This document shows positions 12,353-23,623 of a DNA stretch of 64,000 nt, in pieces. Source of the stretch: Annona cherimola (lineage: Eukaryota > Streptophyta > Magnoliopsida > Magnoliales > Annonaceae); contig CM059972.1 of assembly GCA_030490835.1 (NCBI GenBank), positions 8,648,264 through 8,712,263 of the forward strand, in the 5' to 3' direction. A model generated the notes under the pieces. That model worked only from the letters and a program-made list of their open reading frames with translations, had not been told where the DNA came from and searched no databases. Each line of letters starts with the position of its first letter. Position 1 is the stretch's first letter. The translations under genes and the position numbers were made by a program.

Positions 12353-13312
12353 GAGGAGCACCCGTCCTCATTTGGAGACTTGAGGAGAGACATCCCAGAG
12401 GGGAGGACGGGAGTCTGCAGCAACGCCCCGGCGTCCCGGCTTTTCACGCTCTCCAAGCAACGCGCTTCTCCTCCACGCTCCCCCTTTCCATCTCTCCCGT
12501 TCTCTCAAATCTTCCTATTTTCCCCCTTTCACGCCATGTAAACCGCCTCGGGTTGGCAGATTTCTCTATATTTGCTTCAACCCGAAGGTCGGAACCCGAG
12601 CTCTGTACAACTAGTGCCTTATTTCTTTAAACAGGGGCTGATCTCCCTTTAAAGATCAGTGACGACTCCATTTTTTCTTTATTTTTACGTGCGTGTTTGA
12701 GTTAACGCCCCGACAAGGTGGATGCACGCGGGTCCACGGATTTCAGCATAATATGCTGCCGGATTTGTGACTTGACCCGTGTACAGAAAGCCCCGTCTTA
12801 GCCGTTATGCTGCCGAACTCACGAGAAAACACCCGTACGCCAACCTTTCTAAAAAATGTGAAGTCTAACGCGTTTTACCCATGTGAATGCAGGAAATCTA
12901 AGCCCATGTTGCTGTCCAACATGATCCAAATTTTCAAGGCGAGGAAAACCATTCCGAGCCCATCGTAGCGCTCACGGCGGGTGCTACAGTACACATTATT
13001 TTATATTCTAAAATAATTTAGATTTTTATTTTTTTTACATGGAAAAAGCATACAATCGATTGTACAAGATGGCAACCTTTTCTAAGAGAGTATGAACGAA
13101 AATATTGGTTAAATTTTCATAAACTTTCATGGGATAATGATAAGACAATTCAAAAGATATTGTTGGATATTGTTTAGGTAATGAAATTTCCACTATATAT
13201 GACGATACATGAAATGGTCCAAATTCTTGCTTTTAAAGCTAAAACGTGATAGTAACTTTAGGTTGAGAAGCTAGTATTGCTTTTGATTAATATTAACACT
13301 TTGATTTTGCAG

Positions 13313-14538
13313 GAATTACACATGTAGGAGGCGACATGTTCAAGTCCATACCATCTGGTGATGCAATCTACACAAAGGTAACCTATGCCATGATTGCAAA
13401 ATAGAGCTTTAGTTCAAGATTGAAGACCTTAGTTAACATCCATGGGAAAAAAAAAGAAGAAAGAAAGATTGAAAACCTTAGTTATAGAGCTTTATAGTAC
13501 CAATTTAACTTTCTCAATTTTATAAGTCCAGGCAATAAGATTCAAATGACCAACAATTTTGTAAGTTCTAGCAATATGATTCATCTAGAAATGGCCAATT
13601 ATATTAAGAGTGTGTTTCGGAAGTAATAAAATTTTTAATGAAAAGTTTTCAATGTAAAAGTTTTTAAAATGGAAGAACATAATATGACAAGATAAAGATA
13701 ATAATGAAGAGCAAAGAGAATAAAGTTAAAATAGGTAGGTTGTATGTATAGAAAATTATGTAAAAAAGATCGAAAAGTAAAGTAATTATATGGAAAGAAG
13801 TAAAAAATAATTAAAAATAGAGTAATTGCAGATAGTGAAATGTTTTAGATTAAAAAATTTTAATTTAAAATTTTTTGTGTAAATAAGTACGCCTAAAAAT
13901 TTTATTTGTTTAGCTATGCTATTTATATAAAGCTAGTTTGTAGCCGTTACTTTCATTATCCATATATGTTTAGCAAAATGAATAATAAAAATTTCCTTTT
14001 AGCACTCATACTTGACACTAAGATATTCGCTTATTACAAAGAAATAACAACGTTATTACTAAAGTTTTAACATTCTTTGGCAATGAAAAAATTATTGAAA
14101 GTCGATTGCTGCAGGTCATGATTGGCATTCTTTATAAAAAAATGTTGGTAAAATGCTTTTTTTTTTTTTTTTGCAAAGAAATTTCTCTTTTGGCAACCTA
14201 TCTGAATACCATGGTAAAACTACATTTTGTCGTTTGCAGTGGGTTTTAACTTCATTTAGTAATGACGCATGCTTGTCAATATTAAAGAACTGCTATGACA
14301 CGCTCCCAAAGGGAGGAAAGGTCATTGTTTGTGAGCCTATTTCACCAAAGGAATCTGACAGCAGTCGAAGGACTCGAGCCCTCTAGAAAACGACATCTTC
14401 ATTATGAACATCTACCAGGCTAAGTGTAGAGAACGTACAGAAGAAGAATACAAGCAACTTGGCCAAGCTGTTGGATTTTGCAACTTTCAAGCAATCCATG
14501 TCGATGATTTCTTCACCGTCTTGGAATTTAGAAAGTGA
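13313..14538 (+). pseudogene. Nicotinate N-methyltransferase-like 3' fragment (copy C), frameshifted
   Basis: Same two exons as in copy A. Exon 13313-13377 reads THVGGDMFKSIPSGDAIYTK with good acceptor and donor (GTAACC). Exon 14240-14538 starts WVLTSFSNDACLSILKNC. One base is missing in the run that is cccttctagaa in copy A and ccctctagaa here, which brings a TAG into frame at 14384-14386. After the deletion the original frame continues to FFTVLEFRK and TGA. There is no upstream exon. The intron contains a MITE (13611). The decay differs from copies A and B, so the three copies degenerated independently. Confidence 0.85.
13611..13892. mobile_element. Tourist-like MITE in the copy C intron
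   Basis: It runs from gtgtgtttcggaag to aaataagtacgcc and has the family interior (aatatgacaagataaag, aaagtaaagtaattatatgg). It is absent from the matching intron in copies A and B, so it was inserted after they split. The target duplication is not clean. Confidence 0.5.
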
Positions 14539-14645
14539 TAATAAAACCAATTTTCCACATAATTTGTGATTGTTTTCATGCTAAGTTCATGTATCTATCA
14601 AAACTACGCATTTAGATGCTACTACTGACCGGACGTGCATTCTTG

Positions 14646-15180
14646 TAATACTTTTTTTTGGATGTATTTTTATACAAGTCATCTGATATTACAATCAAGT
14701 ATATGCATAATCCCCACAACACAAAAGAAATTTTTTTATAAACCCTCATTATTAGGGAGAAATTACGAATCCTACGAAGAAAGAAAGAAATATTACATAC
14801 TCGCACGGGAGAAGAAGTTGAACACGGATGGTTCAGTATAGTTACAATACTTTTTTTGATAAAAGTATAGTTACAATACTTGATTGAACTATTGGTACCA
14901 TCAGTCTGATGGACTATTTGAATCTTTTTGGAAGTTGGTATTACGGACATGTGTTTATTTGAAATGGATTTTGTCTGTCATTTATGACAGATCTAGTTCA
15001 TGTTATTAGCACTATCCTAGTAGTTTGGCTTCCTACATGTATGAGATGAAAAGAATCCTTGTGTACTATTTTGCAAGCTCCCAAATCCCCACTGCCACAC
15101 GTGAGACCACAGCGCTTGATGTAATTAAATCTACGCTTCTCAAATAAGGCACTATTTGGCTTGAATATCAATAAATCAAA
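14646..15180. other. Intergenic DNA, nothing identified
   Basis: Mixed-composition DNA after copy C. No coding frame, RNA gene or element end can be supported. Confidence 0.5.
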
Positions 15181-15443
15181 AGTGTGTTTGAGAATGAATA
15201 AAACTTTTAATGAAAAGTTGTAGAGAATAGAAATTGTCAAATAATGTGATATAATAGGGATAATGATGAAAAGTAATTTGGGTAAAGTTAAAATTGATAG
15301 GTTAGTTATATGGGTAGTTGTGTAAAAATGATTGAAAAATAGAATAGTTGTATAGAAAAATGTGAAGAAATAATTAAAAATAGAGTAGTTGTGGATAATG
15401 AAAAGTTTTAACTTGACAATTTTTACTCATTAACAAACACACT
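15181..15443. mobile_element. Tourist-like MITE
   Basis: The inverted ends are AGTGTGTTTG and CAAACACACT, with a 263-bp AT-rich interior containing aatgtgatataatag and the other family phrases. The target duplication is unclear. Confidence 0.7.
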
Positions 15444-15620
15444 CCAAATCACCTTCATGATGGCGACCACTGCAACGAAGGTGATGCCATCAACTCAGTC
15501 CAAAGGCAAAAAATTAATTTAAAAAAATGGGGACTGTTCTCATTACTGATATAAAACAACTTATTTTTCTAATTTCTTATACAGTTTTACTTGTTCACAA
15601 TATATTTTCTTAAATTCTAA

Positions 15621-15912
15621 GGTGTGTTTGGTTATACACAAAACATGTCAATGAAAACTTTTCAATCAAAAACTTTTCACTCCCCATAACTACCTTATTT
15701 TTTAATTATTTTTTCACATTTTTCTATATAAACAACCCTACTTTTCAATCATTTCCACACAAATACTCATACAACTACCATATCTATTTTAACTTTATTC
15801 TCTTTACACCTTATTATTACCCCTATCATATCACATCATTTTCTATCAACTTGACAACTTCTACTCTCAAAAGTTTTCATCAAAAAGTTTTACCTCCAAC
15901 CAAACGCACTCC
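15621..15912. mobile_element. Tourist-like (PIF/Harbinger) MITE with TAA duplication
   Basis: The ends are GGTGTGTTTGG and CCAAACGCACTCC, flanked by TAA at 15618-15620 and 15913-15915. This is the best-preserved reverse-orientation member of the family in the window. Three-base TAA duplications and GG..TGTTTGG ends are the hallmark of Tourist MITEs. Confidence 0.82.
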
Positions 15913-17030
15913 TAATATACAACCATATTTTTTTATCCAATCTCTTCACCTTACAATTTTTTCACTCTTTGCTGAATCATTGCGATACAGACGAAATCTT
16001 GGATGCAGAGGGTGCACCGTCCGTGATCAGTTGTCGACTTGTCATGTCACATTATAAAATATTAGCTTTTCATTATTTTCCAGCTCGTCTTTTAATATAA
16101 GTTATATCTTGTAATATATGATTTTGTTAGCCTACCCTAAGCAAATATCTCATTTAACTCATTTTAAAAAATTCATTTCAATTTTTTTTTTATTCACTTG
16201 TTTATATAAGTATATTTAACACATAAACCAAAATTTACTAATTTTTAATACATCTAAAAATGTTAAAACTTGGTTTATATATGAAATATACTTAGACAAA
16301 TATATATATAAAGAAAAACAAAAAAAATTTAAACTAGATTTCTTAAAGTAGACTAAACGAGGTATTAGCTTAGCCCAGTTTAACAAAAGCATTCTTCATT
16401 AACCAATAACTATCATAGTTCGCTTGTTGTTATCTGTATATGGTAATTTTTTTGCACATTTTTGTATAATTATTCTATTTATTTATGGTAATTTTCTTTT
16501 CTTTTTTATGGAAGTAATTATTTTTGCTTTTAATCATCACCCCTATCATACTTTATTACTCAATAGAAAATTACAATAAAATAAATGGAATAATTTTTAA
16601 TGATTTTTTCATACTTTTTTACCTCCTGCAGCATTGATAATTTTAATAAGAATGGAAAAGAATGTGAGAAAAAGAGAGATTGTAATTTGTAGTCATTGGT
16701 TTTGAAAAAATAAAAAGTTGATCATAGATATACTTATTTTATTATGTATGATCTTTTTTTATTAGATATTATAGATGATCTTAATTTCAAATTGCTTATT
16801 ACATTTGACAAATTCCTCATATAACTAATACATATGAGATAATCTTATCATGCCCAATCTATTATATGCCTTCTAACTGATGTTAACTTGGCATTAATAT
16901 TAAATTGCCCGTCGAATTACATAGAAGTGTTATTTCCAACCAACGTACATCGTCAAAGCACCCGTTCATCCATCTTAATAAAGGGAGACATTGAAAGTTG
17001 CTACCTTGTACGCCATCAAATATGTGCACA
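15913..17030. other. AT-rich intergenic DNA
   Basis: No gene. Contains the hairpin element at 16127-16377. The rest is AT-rich with no recognisable content. Confidence 0.5.
16127..16377. mobile_element. Long-hairpin (foldback) MITE
   Basis: The two halves are inverted copies. The left arm has taagtatatttaacacataa and the right arm, read inverted, has taagtatatttcatatataa, each followed by aacca(a/g) and a T-rich block. The outer ends ctaagcaaatatctc and, inverted, ctaagctaatacctc also pair. It shares the core aaaacttggtttata with the hairpin at 59833-60114. Confidence 0.6.
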
Positions 17031-17039
17031 CCGACATTT

Positions 17040-17440
17040 GTGACAAAACAAATAAATTCAAGTGTAAGTTAATAAAATGTTAGATGTATGTACGTATATA
17101 TATTAGAATTTGAAAATGATTTGTAGCATTATTTATTCATATAACAGTGATACTTTAGATGATTTAGATATTGAAAATAATATCTTAAAATTGATATTTA
17201 GTATTAAATTATTTTCTTATGTCAATCCGTATTTAAAGACGGAGCCCATATATAATAATACTAAATCAATAAAATTATTTTTATAATAATATAAATAATA
17301 CTGAATATAATAAATTGAGTAAATTTTTATTAACAAATAATATATTAAAAATTTAAAGAGATTACACAAAAGAGGTGTGTAGTTAATGCATAGCCCATTA
17401 GAATCATCCACGAACGTAGTGGGTGTCGGAGGAATTTACG
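17040..17440. mobile_element. Relative of the 470-bp element at 31713
   Basis: The stretch around gatgatttagatattgaaaa, ttaaattatttt and ataataaattgagta matches the interior of the 31713-32182 element in the same order. The ends are not resolved here, so the limits are approximate. Confidence 0.45.
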
Positions 17441-17747
17441 ACTGATGACGGGTATAAGATTTTTTTTTTATTGGAGTAATTTGCAACATATCTCAACTCA
17501 TATCACATTTAAAGTTCTAAAACAATTCTAATAAGCTCTCAGATATCAAATAGAAAGACCATAGCTCCCAACCGAAGAAGGAGAGCCACACATGCCCACA
17601 CGGAAATTTTTTATTCGAAATTCCGGGATTCGAACACGCGACGGTGGAAACGAAAGTTTTCGTTACGCGCCCGTCCCCAAAACGAGCGGCAGACGTGAAT
17701 TAAAACGAAAAAGAAGAGAGAAGAAAAATCAATCCGGCAGGCTAGCA

Positions 17748-18287
17748 ATGGAGCGAAAAGAGGCGAGACTAGCGATAATGGAGCTGGCGAACATGATCAG
17801 CGTCCCTATGTCCCTCCTCGCCGTCATTAAGCTCAACATTCCACAAATCATCTGGCAATCCGGCAACAATACCCCTCTCACCCCTTCCCAAATCCTCTCT
17901 AAGCTCACCAACGCCGCCCCTTCCGCCGACCCCCATAACCTCCAGCGCCTTCTCCGAATGCTCGCCAGCTACAACGTCTTCGTGGAGCACTCGCTGAGCT
18001 CTGAAGCCGAGCGCAGCTACTCTCTGAGCGAGATCGGGAAGACGCTGGTGGAGGACGAGGAGGGGCTGTCGTACGCGGCGTACGTGCTGATTCACCACCA
18101 GGAGGCGCTTCTGAGGGCGTGGCCAGGGCTGCACGAGTCGGTGCTGTATCCGTTGGAGCCGTTTGCGAGGGCCAACGGGGGGCTGTCGGTGTACCAGTAC
18201 CTGTCGGAGAAGTCGGAGATGAACGAGCTGACGCAGAAGGCCATGTCGGGGGTGTCGGCGCCGTTCATGAAGGCGCTGCTGGATGCA
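17748..18287 (+). pseudogene. Nicotinate N-methyltransferase-like first exon, truncated by an hAT element
   Basis: A GC-rich open stretch of 180 codons begins MERKEARLAIMELANMISVP, continues with NLQRLLRMLASYNVF and LSYAAYVLIHHQEALLRAWP, and ends with KAMSGVSAPFMKALLDA. This is the N-terminal dimerisation domain of the family whose C-terminal pieces lie at 8916, 13313 and 31546. The ATG at 17748 is chosen because it matches the family start; the frame is open further upstream to an ATG at 17592, but that leader looks unlike protein. Homology stops at 18282-18290, where sequence switches to the inverted end of an hAT transposase gene. The SAM-binding and catalytic parts are missing. An in-frame chimeric frame runs on to a stop at 18455. 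Confidence 0.85.
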
Positions 18288-20284
18288 TCAAGAACTCGTC
18301 CCCCAGTACTAAAAGCAGATTCAGATGCCACAGTAGAAACAGGAATAGCAAATATGTCACGAGCAATGAAAGATAACACTCTAAATCTGGATGCATTAGC
18401 TGACCACCAATCTAAAACATTAATTTTGCTAGTTGGCAACAATCCAGGTTCTTGAAGATACAAATCGATTTCAGTTTTCGACCATTGCTCATCATTCTCT
18501 TCACAAAATTTTAAAAAATCATCATTTGCGCAAGCCTCAACATTGGTTTGACTGTACTTTCCCACCTCACTTGAAGCTTTTCTTGGAGCAGAATGAGATT
18601 CATAAAACTTGAACAGTTTATTCAATTCAGAAGTAACCATTTGAGTGGCTTCAACAGATTTACTTTTATCAAACAACTTTGCATAAAAATAGCTTATAAA
18701 TCTAAGCTTGTATCGTGGATCCAAAGCATTTGCTATCAACAAGATAATATTTATTCTGTCCAGGCTTCCCCAATATTTAGTGAATTTGTCTCTCATTCTT
18801 TTACTCATGTCTTGAAGAAGATAATTATCTGATGTTGAACTCATGAGTAAAAGTTTTTCAACCTCATATAGTTGGACCAAAAGCATTGAAGAAGTAACAT
18901 AAGATGTACCAGACAAAACCTTTGTAATCTCATAAAATTTTTGCAAAAATTGACATAAAACTTGTGCATTATCCCAATCAAACACTGTTGGAGGTCCCTC
19001 CCTGGCAACAACTGTATCCTTTTCCCCTAGCTTATCAAATGCTGCTCGAAACTTTAAAGCACTAGCCAACATGAAATATGTGGAATTCCATCTAGTGGGA
19101 ACATCTAAGCATAAGCCGCCTTTTTCTTTGATTCCTTCTTTCTGACAATATTTCTCAAATTTATCTTTCCTAGCAGGTGAAGCTCTTACATGTTTAATCA
19201 CATTTCTAATTCGACTGATTGAATCTTGAATCTCATCTATTCCATCACGCACAATTAGATTAAGAATATGGGCTGCACACCTAATATGAAATGTAGATCC
19301 ATCCCCAATGAGTAAACCCTTCTCCCTTAAACTTTCTTTCAATTTTCTAGCTGCAACATTATTACTAGATGCATTGTCCATAGTTATAGTAGAAATTTCA
19401 TTGAAGTTCCATTTCATTAAGCAATCATAAACAACATTAGCAATGCATTCACCAGTGTGTGGAGGTGGGCACAAACAAAAGTTAATAACTTTTTTGTTTA
19501 GCTTCCAGTTGGCATCAACAAAATGTGCAGTGAGGCATAGGTAACCTTCATTAGCTATAGATGTCCACATGTCTGTTGTTAAACATACTCTATGCACTTG
19601 ATCATGGAAAAAACTCATGAGCTTAGTTTTCTCACTTTCATACACTGCAGCCACATCTTTAGCAACTGTTGTTCTAGACACAAATTTCACAAGCGGTTGA
19701 ATTGTAGTGATATATTTGCGAAAATCCTCACACTCAACCAACTTAAATGGAAGTTCATCAATTATTATCATTTCAGCAAAACCTCTTCTATTTGCAGTTT
19801 GATCAAATTGCCATGCAGTCAAACTACCTACTTGGCCACTAGAATTGCATGATGGAGACGATAAACTCAACAATTTCTGCTTCTTGTCACCCCGCCCACG
19901 ATCATAATAAGTGCATCTATCTAGATGTTTTCTCATTGAACTCGTTCCATTCTTACTTGAATAAGTTAAAACCTTCTTACAGTAATTACATGTCACTTCC
20001 TGTTTCTCTTCTTTCTTACCATTCTTTATAACTTGCTTAACTTTCTTAGTGAAGTGTTGCCACACATTAGAAGATAATTTATATTGAGGTTTCGGTTTTG
20101 GAGGTACAACGTCATTCGTAGTTCTCTTGTCTTTTGAATCCTTCTCACTCACACCCACTTGTTCTATTATATCCCCTTTCACCATATTTTCATCCTCATT
20201 CTCAACCTCTAAGTCCTCTATTATATTAACTGTATCATCCATAATCAAATCAACACAGTTGTTCACACTGCTGCCATCTTCCAT
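18284..20284 (-). CDS. hAT transposase (BED zinc finger, RICESLEEPER type), C-terminus cut off
   Basis: It would bind the element ends and catalyse cut-and-paste transposition. About 667 codons are open without a stop. Residues 71-125 form a BED zinc finger (C99, C102, H120, C124). The RNase H-like catalytic core has Asp in LTTDMWTS (D238), Asp in TITMDNASSNN (D303) and Glu in VASESAFSTGGR (E655). Upstream is an acidic, Lys-rich leader. The family continues after GGRVLD with about 30-40 more residues of the dimerisation domain; here the frame instead runs 63 codons into antisense methyltransferase sequence to a stop at 18092. The protein is thus truncated and probably inactive, although everything N-terminal looks functional. 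Its promoter would lie in the element's right half. Confidence 0.88.
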
Positions 20285-21518
20285 ACTTAATATTACAGTA
20301 ACTCCTAAAATAGCAACATTAGAACATTGATTAAAATATTGAACTAATGATAGGAATTTTTAATACAAGTAGGGGTAACAGAAAAATTTTACCTCAATGT
20401 TACGGGACAACAGTATCTGTTTAATGCCTACAAAAGGGCACAAATTGTCATTAACAAACCATCCATAGATGCAAAAACTTATGGTGAAACAATATCATTA
20501 CTTTAACAACCCAGTAGTATTTATTTCATTTTTTGAATTTATTTTTCACATAAACTTCAAAGGAACTTGATAAATAAAATCCAATAAAAAATTACACTTA
20601 AAACGTGGCAAGGGCACCTTTCCTAAAAGGAGTTAAATCTTGACTAATTTAAGAAGGTATAAGGTTGGTCCTAAATCTATGTGTGTAAGCCTACATATGA
20701 AATAGGTGCATGGATTGCTGTTTAAATTATGGTATGATTTTTGTTTAAACTTTCACATGCTTTTATAACTTCAGATGAGTGACATGCCACTTTCGTCTTC
20801 ACTAATCTATCTTCCAAAATAATGTTTTGGCAGCAAAATTTCATTGCATAATTTATTTTAAATTTAATACATTAATGACATGCAGTGATGCATGCATGAT
20901 GTAAAGCTGCTTTTGGTCTTCTATTAAAAGAGAAGGGGGCACGTTTTTGTGATTTACTTGGCTATTTATAATTGCATGACTAATTGCATTTTGAAAATTG
21001 AAAGATGATCCTCGAAATCCTCTTCCCCGGCAGGGAAAAGGAATTAGCAAAATAAGTAAGATTTGATGAATTGGATTATATGTTGCAAAACTTGGTAACG
21101 CTAATACAGTATTGCTTTCAAGCAGAGCTGCAGAAGTGTATTTTCTATTTGGAATATAAAGGATACAAGGCAATCGTGAACAGATCCAAACAAGCATAGT
21201 TACAGACAAGTAAAATGTTAAGATTTACATCTATTTCAGTAGGTAGACAATATTCATCACAAATATGAGAGAAATAACATAAGTGTCAATGGAGATTAAG
21301 AACAGAAGTTACAGAACAGAGAACAAGAGCCGAACTTGATGAGAAGACAGAGAGGACGCGGTTGACGAGAAGACGGAGAAGACAATAGATGGAGAAGACG
21401 GAGAAGACGAAGCAGGCTCGGCTGATGAGAAGATGGAGAAGAAGGAGAAGACGGCGATTTCGATTTTCGACGAACTCCGTCTCAAGGTGTGGCTCTACCT
21501 CTGGAGTCTTCTAGGGTT

Positions 21519-21582
21519 GATCTGCCGGTAGCGGAGAAGGCCAGAAGAAGGATCTGCCGGTAGCGGAGAAGGCGAGAAGAAG
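21519..21582. repeat. Tandem repeat, 2 x 32 bp
   Basis: Two units starting gatctgccggtagcgg at 21519 and 21551, differing by one base near the end. They lie in the leader of the hAT element. Confidence 0.85.
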
Positions 21583-21585
21583 CAT

Positions 21586-21705
21586 GGAATGCAAGCAGAT
21601 GCCGGATCGGGATTCGTCGCTGCCTGGAATGCAAGCAGATGCCGGATTGGGATTCGTCGCTGCCTGGAATGCAAGCGGATACCGGATTGGGATTCGTCAC
21701 TGCCT
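21586..21705. repeat. Tandem repeat, 3 x 40 bp
   Basis: Three units starting ggaatgcaagc at 21586, 21626 and 21666, with a few base changes. They lie in the hAT leader, next to GA-rich sequence (21330-21470). Confidence 0.88.
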
Positions 21706-22266
21706 GCCTCGTCGGTCGTCGCGACCTCGCGGGATTCACCGATTCACTCTTCGATTTCGACTGTTGAGACGAGATCGAGATCGAGATTTGTCACTGTTCA
21801 GTATCCTCGCGGCCTCATCGCTCTTTGGTTTCTTCGCGACCTCGTCGCTGGATCGAGATTCGACTGTCGAGACGAGAGGAACGGGTCTGACGGTCGTCTT
21901 CATTCTTTAGTTTCTTCTCCGGTGTGGTGTGTCTCAGAGACGACTGACGAAGTATGGAAGATGGTAGGTAAGTTGCAGGCAGGCGGGCTGAAGCTAGACA
22001 TGACAGATTGACAGCCTGACGACAGGCAGACAGCCTTTAAACCGCAAATGCTTATATTTAATAATATATATTATTATATAAAATTAGGGTCGGTTCCGGG
22101 TACCCGTAACCTGGAACCGACCCTACCCAAATACCCTCCGGGTATTTTTTACCCGGAACCAAACCGAACCGACGGGTAATTATGATGGAACCGAACCGAC
22201 CCTATTTAGGGTACCCATCGGGTCGACCCATGGGTACCCGACCCAAGTTGCACCCCTAGCCGCAAC

Positions 22267-23389
22267 TACTCCCCTTCCATAAAAGAAAAAACCCCCACTT
22301 TTCGGGAAACAGAACTGGCTAAGGGATGCGGACTGGGACGCAGAAATGGGTAAGGAACGTGTGGATAAGGCAAGCCTTTATGTTCAGTGGGGGATAGAAC
22401 GAAGAATGAGAAATGAAAATAAAATTACCTACTTTATAATTGGATTAAAATCTTCATTTTTCAGAGCAAAATTTTTCCATCTAAAACTTTCAATATCTGC
22501 ACATATTTTATTTTTAATTATTTTTTTACTTCTTCGGATAAAATTATCATACTTTCAATCATTTATATATAATTATATGTACAAGTAATCTATTTATTTT
22601 TTTTTTATTTTTTATTTTTCGTCATTATTTCTATTATATCACATCATTTTCTACCGGTTAAAAAAATTTTATATTAAAAATTGTATTACTTCTAAAACAC
22701 GCCCGCAGAAAAAATAAACGAACACCGGTTGTTGCCTGAAAAAAAAAAAAGCAACGAATGCTTGACGTCCAAACCCATCTTTATCTACTGGCTGGCTGGA
22801 CAGGTATTAATTGCATGGTATTAATTTCATGGAAGTTAAGTTGAAAGTCTAGCTTTGCGTGGGCCCATTCATCACACAACTAAAGCTTTTTTAAAAAAAA
22901 AAATGGAAATTTCATTAGTTCCGTTCCATGACTTTTGGAAAGCCGCATTTTCGGGGATCTAGTTGATGATCTAATGTATTTCACCTTAAAAGTTAATTGA
23001 TTACTCAAAATTTTTAAAGCATATTTAAAAATAATATAAAGAAAGTTTTAAAAACCAACGCATTTTTAAATTTTATTCTAAATGTATAGGTGTTTCATAA
23101 CTAAGTAGATAGGTTTTATTACTTATAATTCATTTGAAAAGAATTAAAAATTAGTGGGGAAAATTTTATTCAAAAAAGTTTCAGAAATGAGAAAATGATA
23201 TAAAGTGGTCCTTAATTTATATTTTTATTTTACATATTATATTTGTGCTTAGTTATGCATTACTGAAATTATTAAAAACATTTTTATTATTTTTCTACAT
23301 ATTTTGGTAATTAAAGTGATATTTTAGATTTAACATGTTGTAGTAGCCTATTAGGAGTTATGAATATAAATATTTTTTAATATATAAAT
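22267..23389. other. Intergenic DNA with a decayed MITE
   Basis: No gene. About 22440-22705 resembles the Tourist-like family in reverse (aaatttttccatctaaaac to aaaacacgcccgc) but its ends are poor. The methyltransferase exon does not resume here after the hAT element. Confidence 0.45.
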
Positions 23390-23516
23390 ATTAAATATTA
23401 TGATATCATAAATATATAAATATTCCCATCATTGGTTTAAACCAGTTCGAATTGGACCTATTAAACTAGTTCAAACTAAACCAACCATTTCAACAATTCA
23501 GTTCTAACAACATTAG
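23390..23516 (-). mobile_element. Fragment of the CAGTGTTGTTAGAACC hAT family
   Basis: Read on the minus strand this matches the left end of the element at 59468: a terminal ctaatgttgttagaac, aacc-rich motifs, then an atttatgatatcata stretch corresponding to atgatgtcataaat. Only one end is recognisable. Confidence 0.55.
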
Positions 23517-23520
23517 TTAC

Positions 23521-23623
23521 TTGAAAAATATAAAAAAAAATTAGAATATATGGTTAAAAATAAAAATAGAGGTTGAAAAATATAAAAAAAATTAGAATAT
23601 ATGGTTAAAAATAAAAATAGAGT
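23521..23623. repeat. Tandem repeat, 2 x 52 bp
   Basis: Two nearly identical units start ttgaaaaatataaa at 23521 and 23573. They directly follow the hAT fragment. Confidence 0.85.

Larger units (their letters stand above)
11717..12988. mobile_element. Solo LTR (probably Ty3/gypsy)
   Basis: It starts TGTTGACACCCCACC and ends GGGTGCTACA, and is flanked by a perfect 5-bp duplication gtaca (11712-11716 and 12989-12993). Copies A and B are uninterrupted at this point (A near 8570-8595), so the borders are confirmed by comparison. A TATA box, tataaaag, lies at 12345-12352, followed by a GC-rich, CT-rich leader, which would make the strand plus. No internal retrotransposon region exists, so it is a solo LTR left by LTR-LTR recombination. 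The gypsy assignment is inference from its style and 1.27-kb length. Confidence 0.88.
10630..14645. repeat. Segmental duplication copy C (partial)
   Basis: Collinear with copy A from about 5757 to about 10090. Shared landmarks are cttataaatct near 10645, the stretch around gtcatcccggactcac (11228), the exon at 13313 and the exon at 14240. It lies directly after copy A, giving a tandem step of about 4.9 kb. A solo LTR at 11717-12988 interrupts it. It lacks the first 5.7 kb present in copies A and B. Confidence 0.8.
18284..22258 (-). mobile_element. Autonomous-type hAT element, left (3') end missing
   Basis: The right end at 22258 is AAGTTGCACCCCTA, the terminal repeat of the TAGGGGTGCAAC family. 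The transposase is read leftward from 20284. The 2-kb leader between them contains a zone of ggtacccg/cggttcc repeats (about 22085-22250) and tandem repeats at 21519-21705. The other terminal repeat, which should follow the transposase stop, is absent: the element ends inside the dimerisation domain at the methyltransferase exon. The 8 bp after the right end (gccgcaac, 22259-22266) have no partner at the left, so part of the element and of the target was lost or rearranged. Confidence 0.8.

Noticed and set aside
11673..12630. Several overlapping 100-codon frames rich in Gln, Ser and Pro
   Set aside because: They come from the minisatellite of the solo LTR and occur in several frames at once.
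17600..17690. tRNA-like or SINE head suggested by gttcgaatccc on the minus strand
   Set aside because: There is no A box at the right distance and no cloverleaf; probably chance or an unrelated remnant.
17592..17747. Upstream in-frame ATG that would lengthen the methyltransferase exon by 52 residues
   Set aside because: The leader is rich in Arg, Lys and charged residues and unlike the family, whose N-terminus matches the ATG at 17748.
18092..18283. Last 63 codons of the long minus-strand transposase frame
   Set aside because: They are the antisense of the methyltransferase exon, not hAT sequence; the true homology ends at GGRVLD.
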